From positions 17,832 to 81,831 of the forward strand of contig SAAO01000017.1 in assembly GCA_009929375.1 (NCBI GenBank): a stretch of DNA of 64,000 bases, in the 5' to 3' direction. Shown here piece by piece: positions 43,859 to 52,884 of the stretch. How positions within the stretch are numbered: position 1 is the first letter of the stretch; the number at the start of each line of letters is the position of its first letter. This DNA is from Bacteroidia bacterium (GTDB lineage Bacteria; Bacteroidota; Bacteroidia; Bacteroidales; Paludibacteraceae). The notes under the pieces were generated by a model. It did no database searches. It saw nothing but the letters and a program-made list of their open reading frames with translations, and was not told the DNA's origin. The position numbers and the translations under genes are program-made.

Positions 43859-46048
43859 ATGCAGCGAGCAATATTATCTGTTCTACTATTGTTCCTGACG
43901 CTTACGTTAAGTGCCAGATCAATAGTGATTGATGGGAAAATTTATACTGTCGATACAACAGCTCATTATCAAATCGGACCAGCGACGTACTATACAGCTG
44001 TAAAATTCAAAAGTAATGATTTGCTGGTAGTTTATTTTGTAAAAACCCGTGTCGACAATCCTTATATTAAAATGAAGGTCGGCCTGAGTCGCGATTCTAT
44101 CTACGGCGTGGAAAGACCATCGGCACTTGCCAAACGAAAAAATACTGATGCAGCACAATACATTGCCGGAACAAATGCCGACTTCTACGACATTTCAACC
44201 TATGTAGGCTATACATCAGGAGGTTGCATGGTGGATAATCAGATTTCCAAAATACCATCGACAGCTCGACCGACTCTTGCATTCAATCAGCAGGGCTTTC
44301 CCTACATGGGATTAATGGGCTACAAAGGAACTGTGTCTACAGGTACTTCAACCTGGGATATTAAAGGAGTAAATCATCTCAGAGGAACTGATGCTCTGAT
44401 ACTTTATAATCAGCACAATGGAAAAAGCACCCGTACAAATACTTACGGAACCGAATTGCTTGTTCAGTTACTACCCGGTTACAACTGGGGAGTAAATAAA
44501 GCAGTAAAAGTGAAAGTAATCAGCGTTGAAAAAGGGAAAGGGAATATGCTGATTCCTGCCGGTCATGCAGTATTGTCGGGCAATGGAACGGCAGCGGGCA
44601 ACCTTGCCACAGTTACCGAAGGCCAAGAACTGACCATAAACCTGAATTTATCACTCGATGGTTTGGGACTCGATTTTCGTGAAATAATCGGAGGCGACTA
44701 TCGTAACCAAATGTTGAAAAACGGAATCGTCGAACAGGATCAGATATGGAACGAACGCCACCCACGAACAGCTGTAGGTTATAGCAAGGACAGTAAAACC
44801 ATGATAATGTGCGTAGTGGACGGACGTGGAGTTTCAGCCGGTGTAACCACAAAGCAACTCGCTCAGATAATGAAAAATGCAGGAGCTCACAATGCATTTA
44901 ATTTTGATGGCGGTGGATCGAGCACTATGTACCTGAAAAATGCGGGCGTGGTAAACGTACCCAGCGATGGAAATGAAAGAGCGGTAGCCAACAGTCTGTA
45001 TGTAGTTTCGTCGGCTCCTATCACACAGGTAATTTCTGAAATACAGGCACTTACTCCGGTTATAAAATTAATTTCCGGCAACACACATACTCCAAAGTTC
45101 AATGGATATAATGAACACGGGACTCTTATTGTGTCCGACCTTAAGGGTCTTCAGTTAAGCTGCACACCCGGAATTGGTCAAATCAGCAACGGTGTTTTCA
45201 CAGCCTCGGGAACCGGCGAAGGTTATATCAATGCTGAATACAACGGAATAAAAACAACGATAAAGGTAATTGTAAATTCCGGAGCTACAACCGATCTGCC
45301 CTCTTCCATATCTGAAGATTTCTCGTCGAAGGACTGGGAGCTTGAGTTTCAGAAATACAATCCAGGTTACTTTCGTTTAGCCCCCGGTTTTTCATACACA
45401 GATATAAACAGCCTCGATTTGTATTTCGATTCGTATTTATTGTCGGGCTCGTTAGTCGGATTTGAACCCAGTCCCAACTGTGTTTCTTCCGAATCGACAC
45501 ACACAAACGGGCAATCGGCCATAGCTTTTCAGCTAAATAACGATGGAAATTCACACATTGAATTACCTGAAATAAAAAATGCAGAAACGCTTTATTTACA
45601 CGTACGGAATTCGAACCGAACAACAGCCACCACGCTTACTGTGCAGAAATGGCAAAGCAATGCCTGGGTCGACATTCAAACCTTAGCAGCAAAAGCTTAT
45701 GGCGAGTACAGTTCTAAATCGCTCGATGAATTATTGATTTGCCCGATACATTCACCAGAATCGGTAAAACTCCGTATTACAGGAGGCGATTTAAAAGTAA
45801 ATATTTTCAAAATTGATCTTGTGCCCTACGGAACCAGTGCACTCGAAAAAATCCACGAAGGAGAATTAACTATTCAGGGTAGAATGGTATATGTATCAGA
45901 GCCAATGTTGGTTGAGCTGTATAATTTTACCGGAACTAAAATACTGGAAACGAAAGCAGAAACCATGTTTGAGCTTCCTGCAGAACTCCCCTGCGGAATT
46001 TATATCATTAAAGGAAACAACAGAGTATTGAAAACATACATTGACTAA
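43859..46048 (+). CDS. Secreted phosphodiester glycosidase (NAGPA family) with T9SS-like tail
   Basis: A 729-residue exported protein; signal peptide AILSVLLLFLTLTLSARS. Residues about 60-385 match the NAGPA phosphodiester glycosidase domain, which in animals uncovers mannose-6-phosphate by removing GlcNAc-1-phosphate-linked sugar. Motifs are GTNADFYD, SGGCMVDN, RHPRTAVGYSKDSKTMIMCV and FNFDGGGSSTMYL near 346. A jelly-roll-like segment follows (about 490-660). The last 60 residues (VELYNFTGTKILETK...PCGIYIIKGNNRVLKTYID) resemble a T9SS type A sorting domain. The ATG at 43859 follows the permease after 15 bp. It probably frees amino sugars from phosphodiester-linked glycans outside the cell. 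Confidence 0.85.
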   Translation: MQRAILSVLLLFLTLTLSARSIVIDGKIYTVDTTAHYQIGPATYYTAVKFKSNDLLVVYFVKTRVDNPYIKMKVGLSRDSIYGVERPSALAKRKNTDAAQYIAGTNADFYDISTYVGYTSGGCMVDNQISKIPSTARPTLAFNQQGFPYMGLMGYKGTVSTGTSTWDIKGVNHLRGTDALILYNQHNGKSTRTNTYGTELLVQLLPGYNWGVNKAVKVKVISVEKGKGNMLIPAGHAVLSGNGTAAGNLATVTEGQELTINLNLSLDGLGLDFREIIGGDYRNQMLKNGIVEQDQIWNERHPRTAVGYSKDSKTMIMCVVDGRGVSAGVTTKQLAQIMKNAGAHNAFNFDGGGSSTMYLKNAGVVNVPSDGNERAVANSLYVVSSAPITQVISEIQALTPVIKLISGNTHTPKFNGYNEHGTLIVSDLKGLQLSCTPGIGQISNGVFTASGTGEGYINAEYNGIKTTIKVIVNSGATTDLPSSISEDFSSKDWELEFQKYNPGYFRLAPGFSYTDINSLDLYFDSYLLSGSLVGFEPSPNCVSSESTHTNGQSAIAFQLNNDGNSHIELPEIKNAETLYLHVRNSNRTTATTLTVQKWQSNAWVDIQTLAAKAYGEYSSKSLDELLICPIHSPESVKLRITGGDLKVNIFKIDLVPYGTSALEKIHEGELTIQGRMVYVSEPMLVELYNFTGTKILETKAETMFELPAELPCGIYIIKGNNRVLKTYID

Positions 46049-46068
46049 TTATAAAAGACTAAAATACA

Positions 46069-47256
46069 ATGTCAGGAAAAGTTATAACAAACGGCATTAT
46101 CATCACTCCTTTCCGAAACTTAGGAATTGGCTATGTAGTGATTGAGGATGGAAAGATAGCCGAAATTGCAACAGGCGAATTCAGCACGGATGAGCAGGTT
46201 GAGATAATCGATGCGGAAGGAAATTATATTTCGCCCGGATTTATTGATTTACATACACACGGAGCCGGAGGACACGACTTTATGGATGGAAGTGTGGAAG
46301 CCTATCTTGGTGCAGCCGAGATGCATGCCCGACATGGTTCTACCTATATTCTCCCCACAACACTCACCAGCACAAACGAATCGTTATACGAAACTTTTGA
46401 CCTTTTCCGCAAAGCACGTGAACTGAACACCAAAGGCGCCATCATGGAAGGAATGCATTTGGAAGGTCCATATTTTGCATTTAATCAGAAAGGAGCTCAG
46501 GATCCACGTTATCTGCGTAATCCTGAACCGGAAGAATATATGGAAATTCTCGAAAAAGGTGGCGATATCATTAAACGCTGGAGCATGGCGCATGAATTGC
46601 CCGGAGCACTCGATCTGGCCACTGAATTGAAGAAACGCGGAATCATGTTGTCGATGGCGCATACTGATGCAACTTTCGAAGAAACCATGGTAGCCTACGA
46701 ATACGGATTTCGTCATATCACGCATTTCTACTCCTGTATTTCGGGTATTACCCGCAGAAATGCATACCGGTATGCCGGCGTGGTGGAAGCCGGTTACTAC
46801 AACGATGGTATAACACTCGAAGTGATTGCCGATGGAATTCACGTTCCCGCGCCATTAATGAAATTGCTGTACAAAATCAAAGGATCAGAAAAACTGATGC
46901 TTTGTACCGATTCGATGCGCGAAGCAGGTATGCCTGAAGGTGAAAGCATTTTGGGAGGATTAAAAGATGGTCAGAAAGTACTCGTGGAAGACGGAGTTGC
47001 TAAACTGACCGACAGATCAGCGTTTGCAGGTAGCGTTGCGACATCAGATATATGCGTACGAACCTATTACAGAAAAGCTGAAGTGCCATTGACCGAAGCA
47101 GTTCGCATGATGACCGAAACACCTGCGCGTGAACTTGGAATCGAAGACAGGAAAGGCTCACTCGCTGTTGGCAAAGATGCTGACATTGTGATTTTTGATG
47201 AGAATATTAATATCAAAAAAACTATTATAAATGGAAATGTTGTATACGAAAACTGA
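46069..47256 (+). CDS. nagA: N-acetylglucosamine-6-phosphate deacetylase NagA
   Basis: A 395-residue amidohydrolase that converts GlcNAc-6-phosphate to glucosamine-6-phosphate and acetate. The metal motif DLHTHGAGGHDFMD has H62 and H64. EGMHLEGPYF provides the bridging glutamate; AHTDATFEE, ITHFYSCISG and the catalytic aspartate region LCTDSMREAG follow. The C-terminal GSLAVGKDADIVIFDE strand is typical. Its 3' end overlaps nagB by 26 bases, so the two are tightly coupled. Confidence 0.95.
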   Translation: MSGKVITNGIIITPFRNLGIGYVVIEDGKIAEIATGEFSTDEQVEIIDAEGNYISPGFIDLHTHGAGGHDFMDGSVEAYLGAAEMHARHGSTYILPTTLTSTNESLYETFDLFRKARELNTKGAIMEGMHLEGPYFAFNQKGAQDPRYLRNPEPEEYMEILEKGGDIIKRWSMAHELPGALDLATELKKRGIMLSMAHTDATFEETMVAYEYGFRHITHFYSCISGITRRNAYRYAGVVEAGYYNDGITLEVIADGIHVPAPLMKLLYKIKGSEKLMLCTDSMREAGMPEGESILGGLKDGQKVLVEDGVAKLTDRSAFAGSVATSDICVRTYYRKAEVPLTEAVRMMTETPARELGIEDRKGSLAVGKDADIVIFDENINIKKTIINGNVVYEN

Positions 47257-48028
47257 ACAGGGTACTATTCAGTTCAAGAAAGATAAACTGGCTGTTGAGA
47301 TCTTTCCGGGCAGGGTGGAAATGGGTAAAAAAGTAGCTGCAGATGTTTCGGAAAAGATCAGGGAACTTTTGAAGCAAAAATCCGAAGTTAATATTATTTT
47401 TGCAGCTGCTCCGTCTCAGGAAGAAATGCTGCAATCGCTTGTGGCAGATACAACAATCGACTGGTCGTCGATCAATGCTTTTCATATGGACGAATATAAA
47501 GGCATTTCGGAAGACGCTCCACAGGGTTTCGGTAATTTTTTACGCGATCGTATTTTCAGCAAGGTGCCGTTCCGCTCAGTAAATTATCTCAACGGAAAAG
47601 CCGAAGATCTGGAACAGGAATGTAACCGTTATGCAGCATTACTTGCAAAATACAAAGTTGACATTGTTTGCCTGGGAATTGGCGAAAATGGTCATATAGC
47701 CTTCAACGATCCGATAGTGGCAGATTTCAACGATCCACTGGCAGTAAAAGTGGTTGAACTCGACGACATATGTCGTCAGCAACAGGTAAACGAGAACTGC
47801 TTTGCAAGCTTCGATTTAGTGCCGACTCACGCATTTACAGTCACAATCCCATCGCTTTTGAAGGCAGATTACATGTTCTGTACAGTGCCTGCTATTAACA
47901 AGGCAAATGCAGTAAAAATGACACTGAACGATGAAATTTCAGAAAAATGCCCTGCAACCATTTTGCGCACAAAAGAAAATGCTAAATTATATCTCGATGA
48001 CAAAAGTTCATCCTTAATTTTAAATTAA
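47231..48028 (+). CDS. nagB: Glucosamine-6-phosphate deaminase NagB
   Basis: A 265-residue member of the NagB/RpiA-fold family that isomerises and deaminates glucosamine-6-phosphate to fructose-6-phosphate and ammonium. Motifs are NAFHMDEYKGI, the signature GIGENGHIAFNDP (about 149-161) with the catalytic acid-base and His, and KANAVKMTL near the C-terminus. The start overlaps nagA by 26 bases; a second ATG at 47237 is possible. It completes the route from GlcNAc-6-phosphate to glycolysis. Confidence 0.93.
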   Translation: MEMLYTKTEQGTIQFKKDKLAVEIFPGRVEMGKKVAADVSEKIRELLKQKSEVNIIFAAAPSQEEMLQSLVADTTIDWSSINAFHMDEYKGISEDAPQGFGNFLRDRIFSKVPFRSVNYLNGKAEDLEQECNRYAALLAKYKVDIVCLGIGENGHIAFNDPIVADFNDPLAVKVVELDDICRQQQVNENCFASFDLVPTHAFTVTIPSLLKADYMFCTVPAINKANAVKMTLNDEISEKCPATILRTKENAKLYLDDKSSSLILN

Positions 48029-48040
48029 AAAAATCAGAGT

Positions 48041-49048
48041 ATGTACAAAAGATTAATTTTCAGCCTCACAGCTGTGCTGTTAGCACTTCAGCTGATAACA
48101 GCCGATCCTGTTCGTATCGGAATTATCGGATTGGACACATCGCATGCACCTGCATTTACCAAAATAATCAATGGCGATGATAAAAAACCGGAATATCAGA
48201 ACTTCCGGATTGTAGCAGCTTATCCCTATGGTTCGAAAACCATCAAATCGAGTTACGAAAGAATTCCCAGATTCACCGAAGAAGTAAAAAAATACGGAGT
48301 GGAAATTGTTTCGTCAATCGACGAGTTACTCAAAAAAGTAGATTGCGTACTGCTCGAAACCAATGATGGAAATTTGCATCTCGAACAGGCAGCTCAGGTT
48401 TTTAAGGCCGGTAAAAAGGTTTTTATTGACAAACCGATCGGAGCCGATCTGGTGCAGGCAATTGCCATTTTCGAACTTGCGAAACAATATAACATACCGG
48501 TATTTTCATCGTCGGCATTGAGATATAGTCCTCAAAATCAAAAAATAAATAAAGGTGAATTTGGTAAAATTATAGGCGTTGACTGTTCGTCACCTTCTCC
48601 AGGAGAACCCAGTCATCCTGATTTTGCTTGGTACGGAATTCATGGCGTTGAAACCCTGTTTACCACCATGGGAACCGGCTGTGTAAGCGTAAGCCGCATG
48701 TCGTCCGAAGGAACTGATGTAGTAACAGGATTGTGGAACGATGGACGTATAGGCACTTTCCGTGGAATCCGCGTTGGAAAAGGTCTTTACGGAGGAAGGG
48801 CATATACCGATAAAGGCGAAGTAGTTGTGGGAGGTTACGAAGGTTTCGGCTATCTTCTCGATCATGTAATGCAGTTTTTCAGCACCGGAGTAGCTCCCGT
48901 ATCCGAAAAAGAAACACTTGAGATTTTCACTTTTATGGCAGCCTCCAATATCAGCAAGGCAAACAAAGGAAAAATCGTTTCGATGGAAGACACCTATCAG
49001 AAAGCACAAAAGTCGGCTAAAAAACTTCTCAAAAAACTAAAGCTATAA
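48041..49048 (+). CDS. Exported Gfo/Idh/MocA-family protein (1)
   Basis: A 335-residue protein with an N-terminal signal peptide (KRLIFSLTAVLLALQLITA), so it works outside the cytoplasm. The Rossmann start is VRIGIIGLDTSHAPAF; the usual GxGxxG is changed to G-x-x-G-L-D-T-S-H. The EKP motif is DKPIG in KVFIDKPIGADL. A C-terminal Gfo/Idh-like beta-sheet domain follows. Family members oxidise or reduce sugars with bound NAD(P). The altered loop makes cofactor binding uncertain. It begins 12 bp after nagB and is clearly in the operon. Confidence 0.82.
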   Translation: MYKRLIFSLTAVLLALQLITADPVRIGIIGLDTSHAPAFTKIINGDDKKPEYQNFRIVAAYPYGSKTIKSSYERIPRFTEEVKKYGVEIVSSIDELLKKVDCVLLETNDGNLHLEQAAQVFKAGKKVFIDKPIGADLVQAIAIFELAKQYNIPVFSSSALRYSPQNQKINKGEFGKIIGVDCSSPSPGEPSHPDFAWYGIHGVETLFTTMGTGCVSVSRMSSEGTDVVTGLWNDGRIGTFRGIRVGKGLYGGRAYTDKGEVVVGGYEGFGYLLDHVMQFFSTGVAPVSEKETLEIFTFMAASNISKANKGKIVSMEDTYQKAQKSAKKLLKKLKL

Positions 49049-49070
49049 ACGATATTCAGATACAAAAACA

Positions 49071-50462
49071 ATGAAAACTAATTTTCTGATCGTGACACTG
49101 ATTGTGCTATTATCGTGTGCGTGCCAACCAGCCCGCAAATCACCCGAAAGCAAGTCATCAACTAATCATAGGTTAATGGTATTAGCTCCGGGTCACTTTC
49201 ATGCCGATTTGTTACAGAAGAATATGTTGCCCGGTGTGAGCGACTCAGTATTTGTGTATGCTCCTGAAGGTTTTGAACTTACACAATATATTAACAGGAT
49301 AGAGTCATACAATCAGCGCGAAACGGACCCGACTTCGTGGAAAGAAGTGCTGTACACGGGAAGCGATTATCTGCAGCAAATGATTGCTCAGAAAAAAGGT
49401 GATATAGTTGTCATAGCCGGAAACAATCAGAATAAAACTGACTACATTGTTCAATCGGTAAAGGCTGGTCTGAATGTGCTTGCCGATAAACCAATGGCTA
49501 TCAACGGTAAACAATTTGAATTACTAGCAAATGCTTTCGAAGAGGCAAATCGCAACGGAGTAATGCTGTACGACATCATGACCGAGCGTTTCGATGTGCT
49601 CAATGAAATAGAACGTGTAATCATTCACGACAAAAAATTATTTGGCGAAATGGAGCAGGGAAGCAAAGAAAAACCTGCTGTGGAACTTGAAAGTGTTCAT
49701 CATTTTTTCAAAACTGTATCAGGCAAAACACTTATTCGTTCGCCATGGTACTACGATGTGGAGCAACAGGGTGAAGGAATTGTCGATGTAACCACACATC
49801 TTATCGACATTGTAAACTGGAAATGTTTTCCAGAAACCGTTCTGTCGTATCAGAAAGATGTTGAAATGGTATCAGCAACACGATTCCCGACAGTACTTAC
49901 TCAGGAACAGTTTTTCCGTTCAACCCAACTCAATCAGTTTCCGCCCTATCTCGAAAAATATGTAAAAGACTCGAAGCTGAACGTATATTCAAATGGCACT
50001 ATTCAGTACAAAATTAAGGGTATAAATGTAGCAATCAGGGTTGTATGGAATTATGAAGCACCTCAGGGCAGTGGCGACACATTTTCGTCGACCATAAAAG
50101 GAACAAAAGCCCTCTGCCAGATTGTTCAGGACCAGAAACAGGGATCAGTAACACAGTTATATGTAAGTCCTGCAGAAGGTGTGAACGTATCGGACTTTGA
50201 ACTTCATCTTGCAAACCGTGTAAAAGATTTACAAAATGCATATCCGTCTTTGACAATGGTGAAGGAAGGAGATCGCTACCGACTCGATGTACCAGCATCG
50301 ATGCGCGATGGACATGAAGAACATTTTTCGAAAGTAGCAAAACAATATTTCGGATTTTTGCAAAAAGGAAGCATGCCTGAATGGGAAACTTCGTATATGC
50401 TTACAAAATACTACATCACAACCAGTGCGCTTGAAATGGCAAAAAAATCAGGAACAAGATGA
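49071..50462 (+). CDS. Gfo/Idh/MocA-family lipoprotein (2)
   Basis: A 463-residue lipoprotein: FLIVTLIVLLSCACQPA ends in a lipobox Cys. The mature part resembles an oxidoreductase of the Gfo/Idh/MocA clan: NVLADKPMAI keeps the K-P motif, GEGIVDVTTHLIDIVNW resembles the catalytic His region, and a large C-terminal domain follows. The first nucleotide-binding loop is replaced by LAPGHFHADLLQ, so normal NAD binding is doubtful. It starts 22 bp after the preceding gene and its TGA overlaps the apbE ATG (ATGA). Likely envelope-located; the reaction is unknown. Confidence 0.8.
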   Translation: MKTNFLIVTLIVLLSCACQPARKSPESKSSTNHRLMVLAPGHFHADLLQKNMLPGVSDSVFVYAPEGFELTQYINRIESYNQRETDPTSWKEVLYTGSDYLQQMIAQKKGDIVVIAGNNQNKTDYIVQSVKAGLNVLADKPMAINGKQFELLANAFEEANRNGVMLYDIMTERFDVLNEIERVIIHDKKLFGEMEQGSKEKPAVELESVHHFFKTVSGKTLIRSPWYYDVEQQGEGIVDVTTHLIDIVNWKCFPETVLSYQKDVEMVSATRFPTVLTQEQFFRSTQLNQFPPYLEKYVKDSKLNVYSNGTIQYKIKGINVAIRVVWNYEAPQGSGDTFSSTIKGTKALCQIVQDQKQGSVTQLYVSPAEGVNVSDFELHLANRVKDLQNAYPSLTMVKEGDRYRLDVPASMRDGHEEHFSKVAKQYFGFLQKGSMPEWETSYMLTKYYITTSALEMAKKSGTR

Positions 50463-51286
50463 CCACAATCTATTATAATTATTACGCTTCAAGTTCACTT
50501 TTCCATGGTTCAATACTGAACATTATGGGTACGCGTCTCGACTTAGTGATGATAGTCGAAAATTTAGCAGCAGGCGTCAGAATTTGGGATGGTCTGGTAG
50601 CAGAAGCTAAGTCACTTGACGAACTGCTTAATCGTTTTTCCGCCAACAGCGAAATTACCAAAATAAACCATCAGGCATCGCAACAACCGGTTGCTGTAAG
50701 TGATGAATTGTGGGAAATACTGATTGACTGTAAGCTTTACCACAAACTGACTCTGGGCTTGTTCGATATCAGTCTGCGTAATTTCGATAAGGTTGAACTG
50801 CATACCGAACAGAAAACAGTATTTTTTAAAAACAGTGATATCAATCTTGATTTTGGAGGATTTGCCAAAGGGTATGCCATTGAGAAATTAAAAGCCAGAC
50901 TTCTAAACGAAAAAATCACACAGGCTTTTATAAATTTCGGGAATAGTTCAATAGGTTGTATTGGCACTCATCCCTACGGTGAAAACTGGAGCGTAAGTGT
51001 CGAAAATCCATTTAACCCCACGCAAATTTTGGGCGAAGTTTTCCTGAAAGACAATTGTTTGTCGGTGTCGGGTAACACTCCTGCCAACAGCAAACACATT
51101 ATTCATCCTGAAACAGGTAAGTATGTTGAAGGAAAGAAAATAACCTGTATAAGTACAACCAATGCGGCAATTGCCGAAGTTTTATCCACAACTTTTCTTC
51201 TGACAACATCGCAGGAAAAGTCGGTAATAAGAGAAAATTTTGCTAATATTGCAGTATATGACGAAAAGGAATATTATGCACAATAA
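50459..51286 (+). CDS. apbE: ApbE-family FAD:protein FMN transferase
   Basis: A 275-residue ApbE-like protein. LNIMGTRLDLVM matches the N-terminal MGT motif, DLDFGGFAKGYAIEKLK the central G-G-x-x-K-G motif, and FINFGNSSIGCIG the N-x-G-G-like region; SKHIIHPETGKYVEG is the H-I-x-x-P-x-T-G motif. ApbE enzymes attach FMN to threonine or serine of extracytoplasmic redox proteins. Two oddities: no signal peptide or lipobox is seen, and the usual A-D-A metal-site motif reads AEVLSTT. Start and stop overlap both neighbours, so it belongs to the operon. No FMN-acceptor protein was recognised in the window. Confidence 0.82.
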   Translation: MTTIYYNYYASSSLFHGSILNIMGTRLDLVMIVENLAAGVRIWDGLVAEAKSLDELLNRFSANSEITKINHQASQQPVAVSDELWEILIDCKLYHKLTLGLFDISLRNFDKVELHTEQKTVFFKNSDINLDFGGFAKGYAIEKLKARLLNEKITQAFINFGNSSIGCIGTHPYGENWSVSVENPFNPTQILGEVFLKDNCLSVSGNTPANSKHIIHPETGKYVEGKKITCISTTNAAIAEVLSTTFLLTTSQEKSVIRENFANIAVYDEKEYYAQ

Positions 51287-52604
51287 AAATTCGAATGCTG
51301 AAGTAGATCTAAGCTTACGTCAGTTTATTAAAAATCTGGGATACACCGCCGGAGGGCTTGCATTACTCACCACAGTTCCCTGGCTACAATCCTGTACACC
51401 CGAAAAACTGGCCGAAATAAAAAACCAGAAAGCCAGAGTAGCAATATTGGGTACAGGTTCACGCGGAACTTACCATCTACATAATCTTTTAAAAATTCCG
51501 CATGCTCAGATAGTGGCACTTTGCGATAACTATCAGCCAAATCTGAATGCTGCGGCTGCTTTGTGTCCCACAGCAAAAACTTACACCAATTACCATAAAA
51601 TGCTGGAATCGAAGGAAATTGATGCAGTTATCATTTCAACTCCGTTGAACTGGCATGCACCGATGGTACTCGATTCGCTGGCAGCCGGGAAGCATGTATT
51701 TTGCGAAAAATCGATGGCACTTACCATGGATGAATGTAAAGAAATATACGATGCATATCTGAAAACCGATAAAGTATTGTATTTCGGCATGCAACGCCTG
51801 TACGACAAAAAGTACATTAAAGCTTTGCAAATGATTCATTCGGGTGTGATTGGTGATGTGGTGGGAATGCGTTGCCACTGGTTCCGTAACCATGACTGGC
51901 GACGCCCCGTGCCTTCACCTGAACTCGAACGACACATTAACTGGCGTTTGTATTGGGAATCTTCGGCCGGACTAATGACTGAACTGGCAACACATCAGTT
52001 GGAAGTTTCGAACTGGGCCATGAAAAGTGTTCCGGAATCGGTAATGGGAATGGGCGATATTGTGTATTGGAAAGATGGCCGCGAAGTTTATGACAGTATC
52101 AGCTTGGTATATCGCTATAAAAACGGAGTGAAGACCACTTACGAAACCCTTATTTCCAACAAGTTCAACGGAATGGGAGAACAGATTTTAGGACATAAGG
52201 GAACCATGGAACTGGCAAAAGGCGAATACTTCTTTGAAGAAGCAAAACCTGCTCCGGGTATTATGCAACTCATCAATCAAGTAGAAGAAAAGGTTTTTTC
52301 AACAATTCCGGTTGCCGGTCCAAGCTGGCGTCCCGAAGTGAGTGGCGAAAAGAAACCTCTTTATGTAATGGGTGAAAAAAGCAGTGTAAATTCGGGACTT
52401 TCGATGATTGGAGCCGAAGATGACGGATCGGAAGAAATGCTTTCTGCATTTTGTCAGGCTTCGATTACGGGCGAAAAGGCTCCTAATATTGTGGAAGAAT
52501 GTTACTGCTCGACCATACTTTGCCTGATGGGTAACGAAGCCATTAAGCAACAACGAAAAATTGATTTTCCTGAAAAATACATAATACCATACATTAAGTT
52601 TTAA
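51276..52604 (+). CDS. Exported Gfo/Idh/MocA-family oxidoreductase (3)
   Basis: A protein of about 442 residues. The start at 51276 is preferred because AAAAGGA stands 5-11 bp before it. The N-terminus (LRQFIKNLGYTAGGLALLTTVPWLQSC) is a signal sequence with a lipobox-like Cys. A classical Rossmann motif RVAILGTGSRG is followed by VFCEKSMAL (E-K-P changed to E-K-S), and the catalytic region ELATHQLEVSNW contains the family His. This is a typical secreted sugar oxidoreductase with tightly bound NAD. It overlaps the apbE end by 11 bases and ends 3 bp before the next gene. Confidence 0.87.
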   Translation: MHNKNSNAEVDLSLRQFIKNLGYTAGGLALLTTVPWLQSCTPEKLAEIKNQKARVAILGTGSRGTYHLHNLLKIPHAQIVALCDNYQPNLNAAAALCPTAKTYTNYHKMLESKEIDAVIISTPLNWHAPMVLDSLAAGKHVFCEKSMALTMDECKEIYDAYLKTDKVLYFGMQRLYDKKYIKALQMIHSGVIGDVVGMRCHWFRNHDWRRPVPSPELERHINWRLYWESSAGLMTELATHQLEVSNWAMKSVPESVMGMGDIVYWKDGREVYDSISLVYRYKNGVKTTYETLISNKFNGMGEQILGHKGTMELAKGEYFFEEAKPAPGIMQLINQVEEKVFSTIPVAGPSWRPEVSGEKKPLYVMGEKSSVNSGLSMIGAEDDGSEEMLSAFCQASITGEKAPNIVEECYCSTILCLMGNEAIKQQRKIDFPEKYIIPYIKF

Positions 52605-52607
52605 AGA

Positions 52608-52847
52608 ATGAAAGACCTCAGGATCACAGCCAAACGTCAGAAAAAAGAGCTGAAGTTTTTTTTATTTTGTTTTATAACTGCCTTCGCGATCAACATAGCA
52701 TCTATCCTGATTTATAAAACCAGATGGATTGAACTGATCAGTTCAATTGGTTACGTGTTGGTTCTCGCTGTTTTATTGTATGTCGTTTTAGTGTTTCTCC
52801 GACTGATTTGGAAATTTCTCCTCAAAGGGATCAGACACATACGTTAA
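52608..52847 (+). CDS. Small two-helix membrane protein
   Basis: A 79-residue basic protein with two hydrophobic helices (FFLFCFITAFAINIASILIY and LISSIGYVLVLAVLLYVVLVFLRL) and Lys/Arg-rich ends. It starts 3 bp after the Gfo/Idh gene and is followed after 37 bp by the DUF5009 gene, so it is co-transcribed. No family recognised; it could assist a membrane electron or acetyl transfer step, but nothing in the sequence proves this. Confidence 0.7.
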   Translation: MKDLRITAKRQKKELKFFLFCFITAFAINIASILIYKTRWIELISSIGYVLVLAVLLYVVLVFLRLIWKFLLKGIRHIR

Positions 52848-52884
52848 AATCACATTTCATTTTCATCCTTAAATAATCTGCTAC

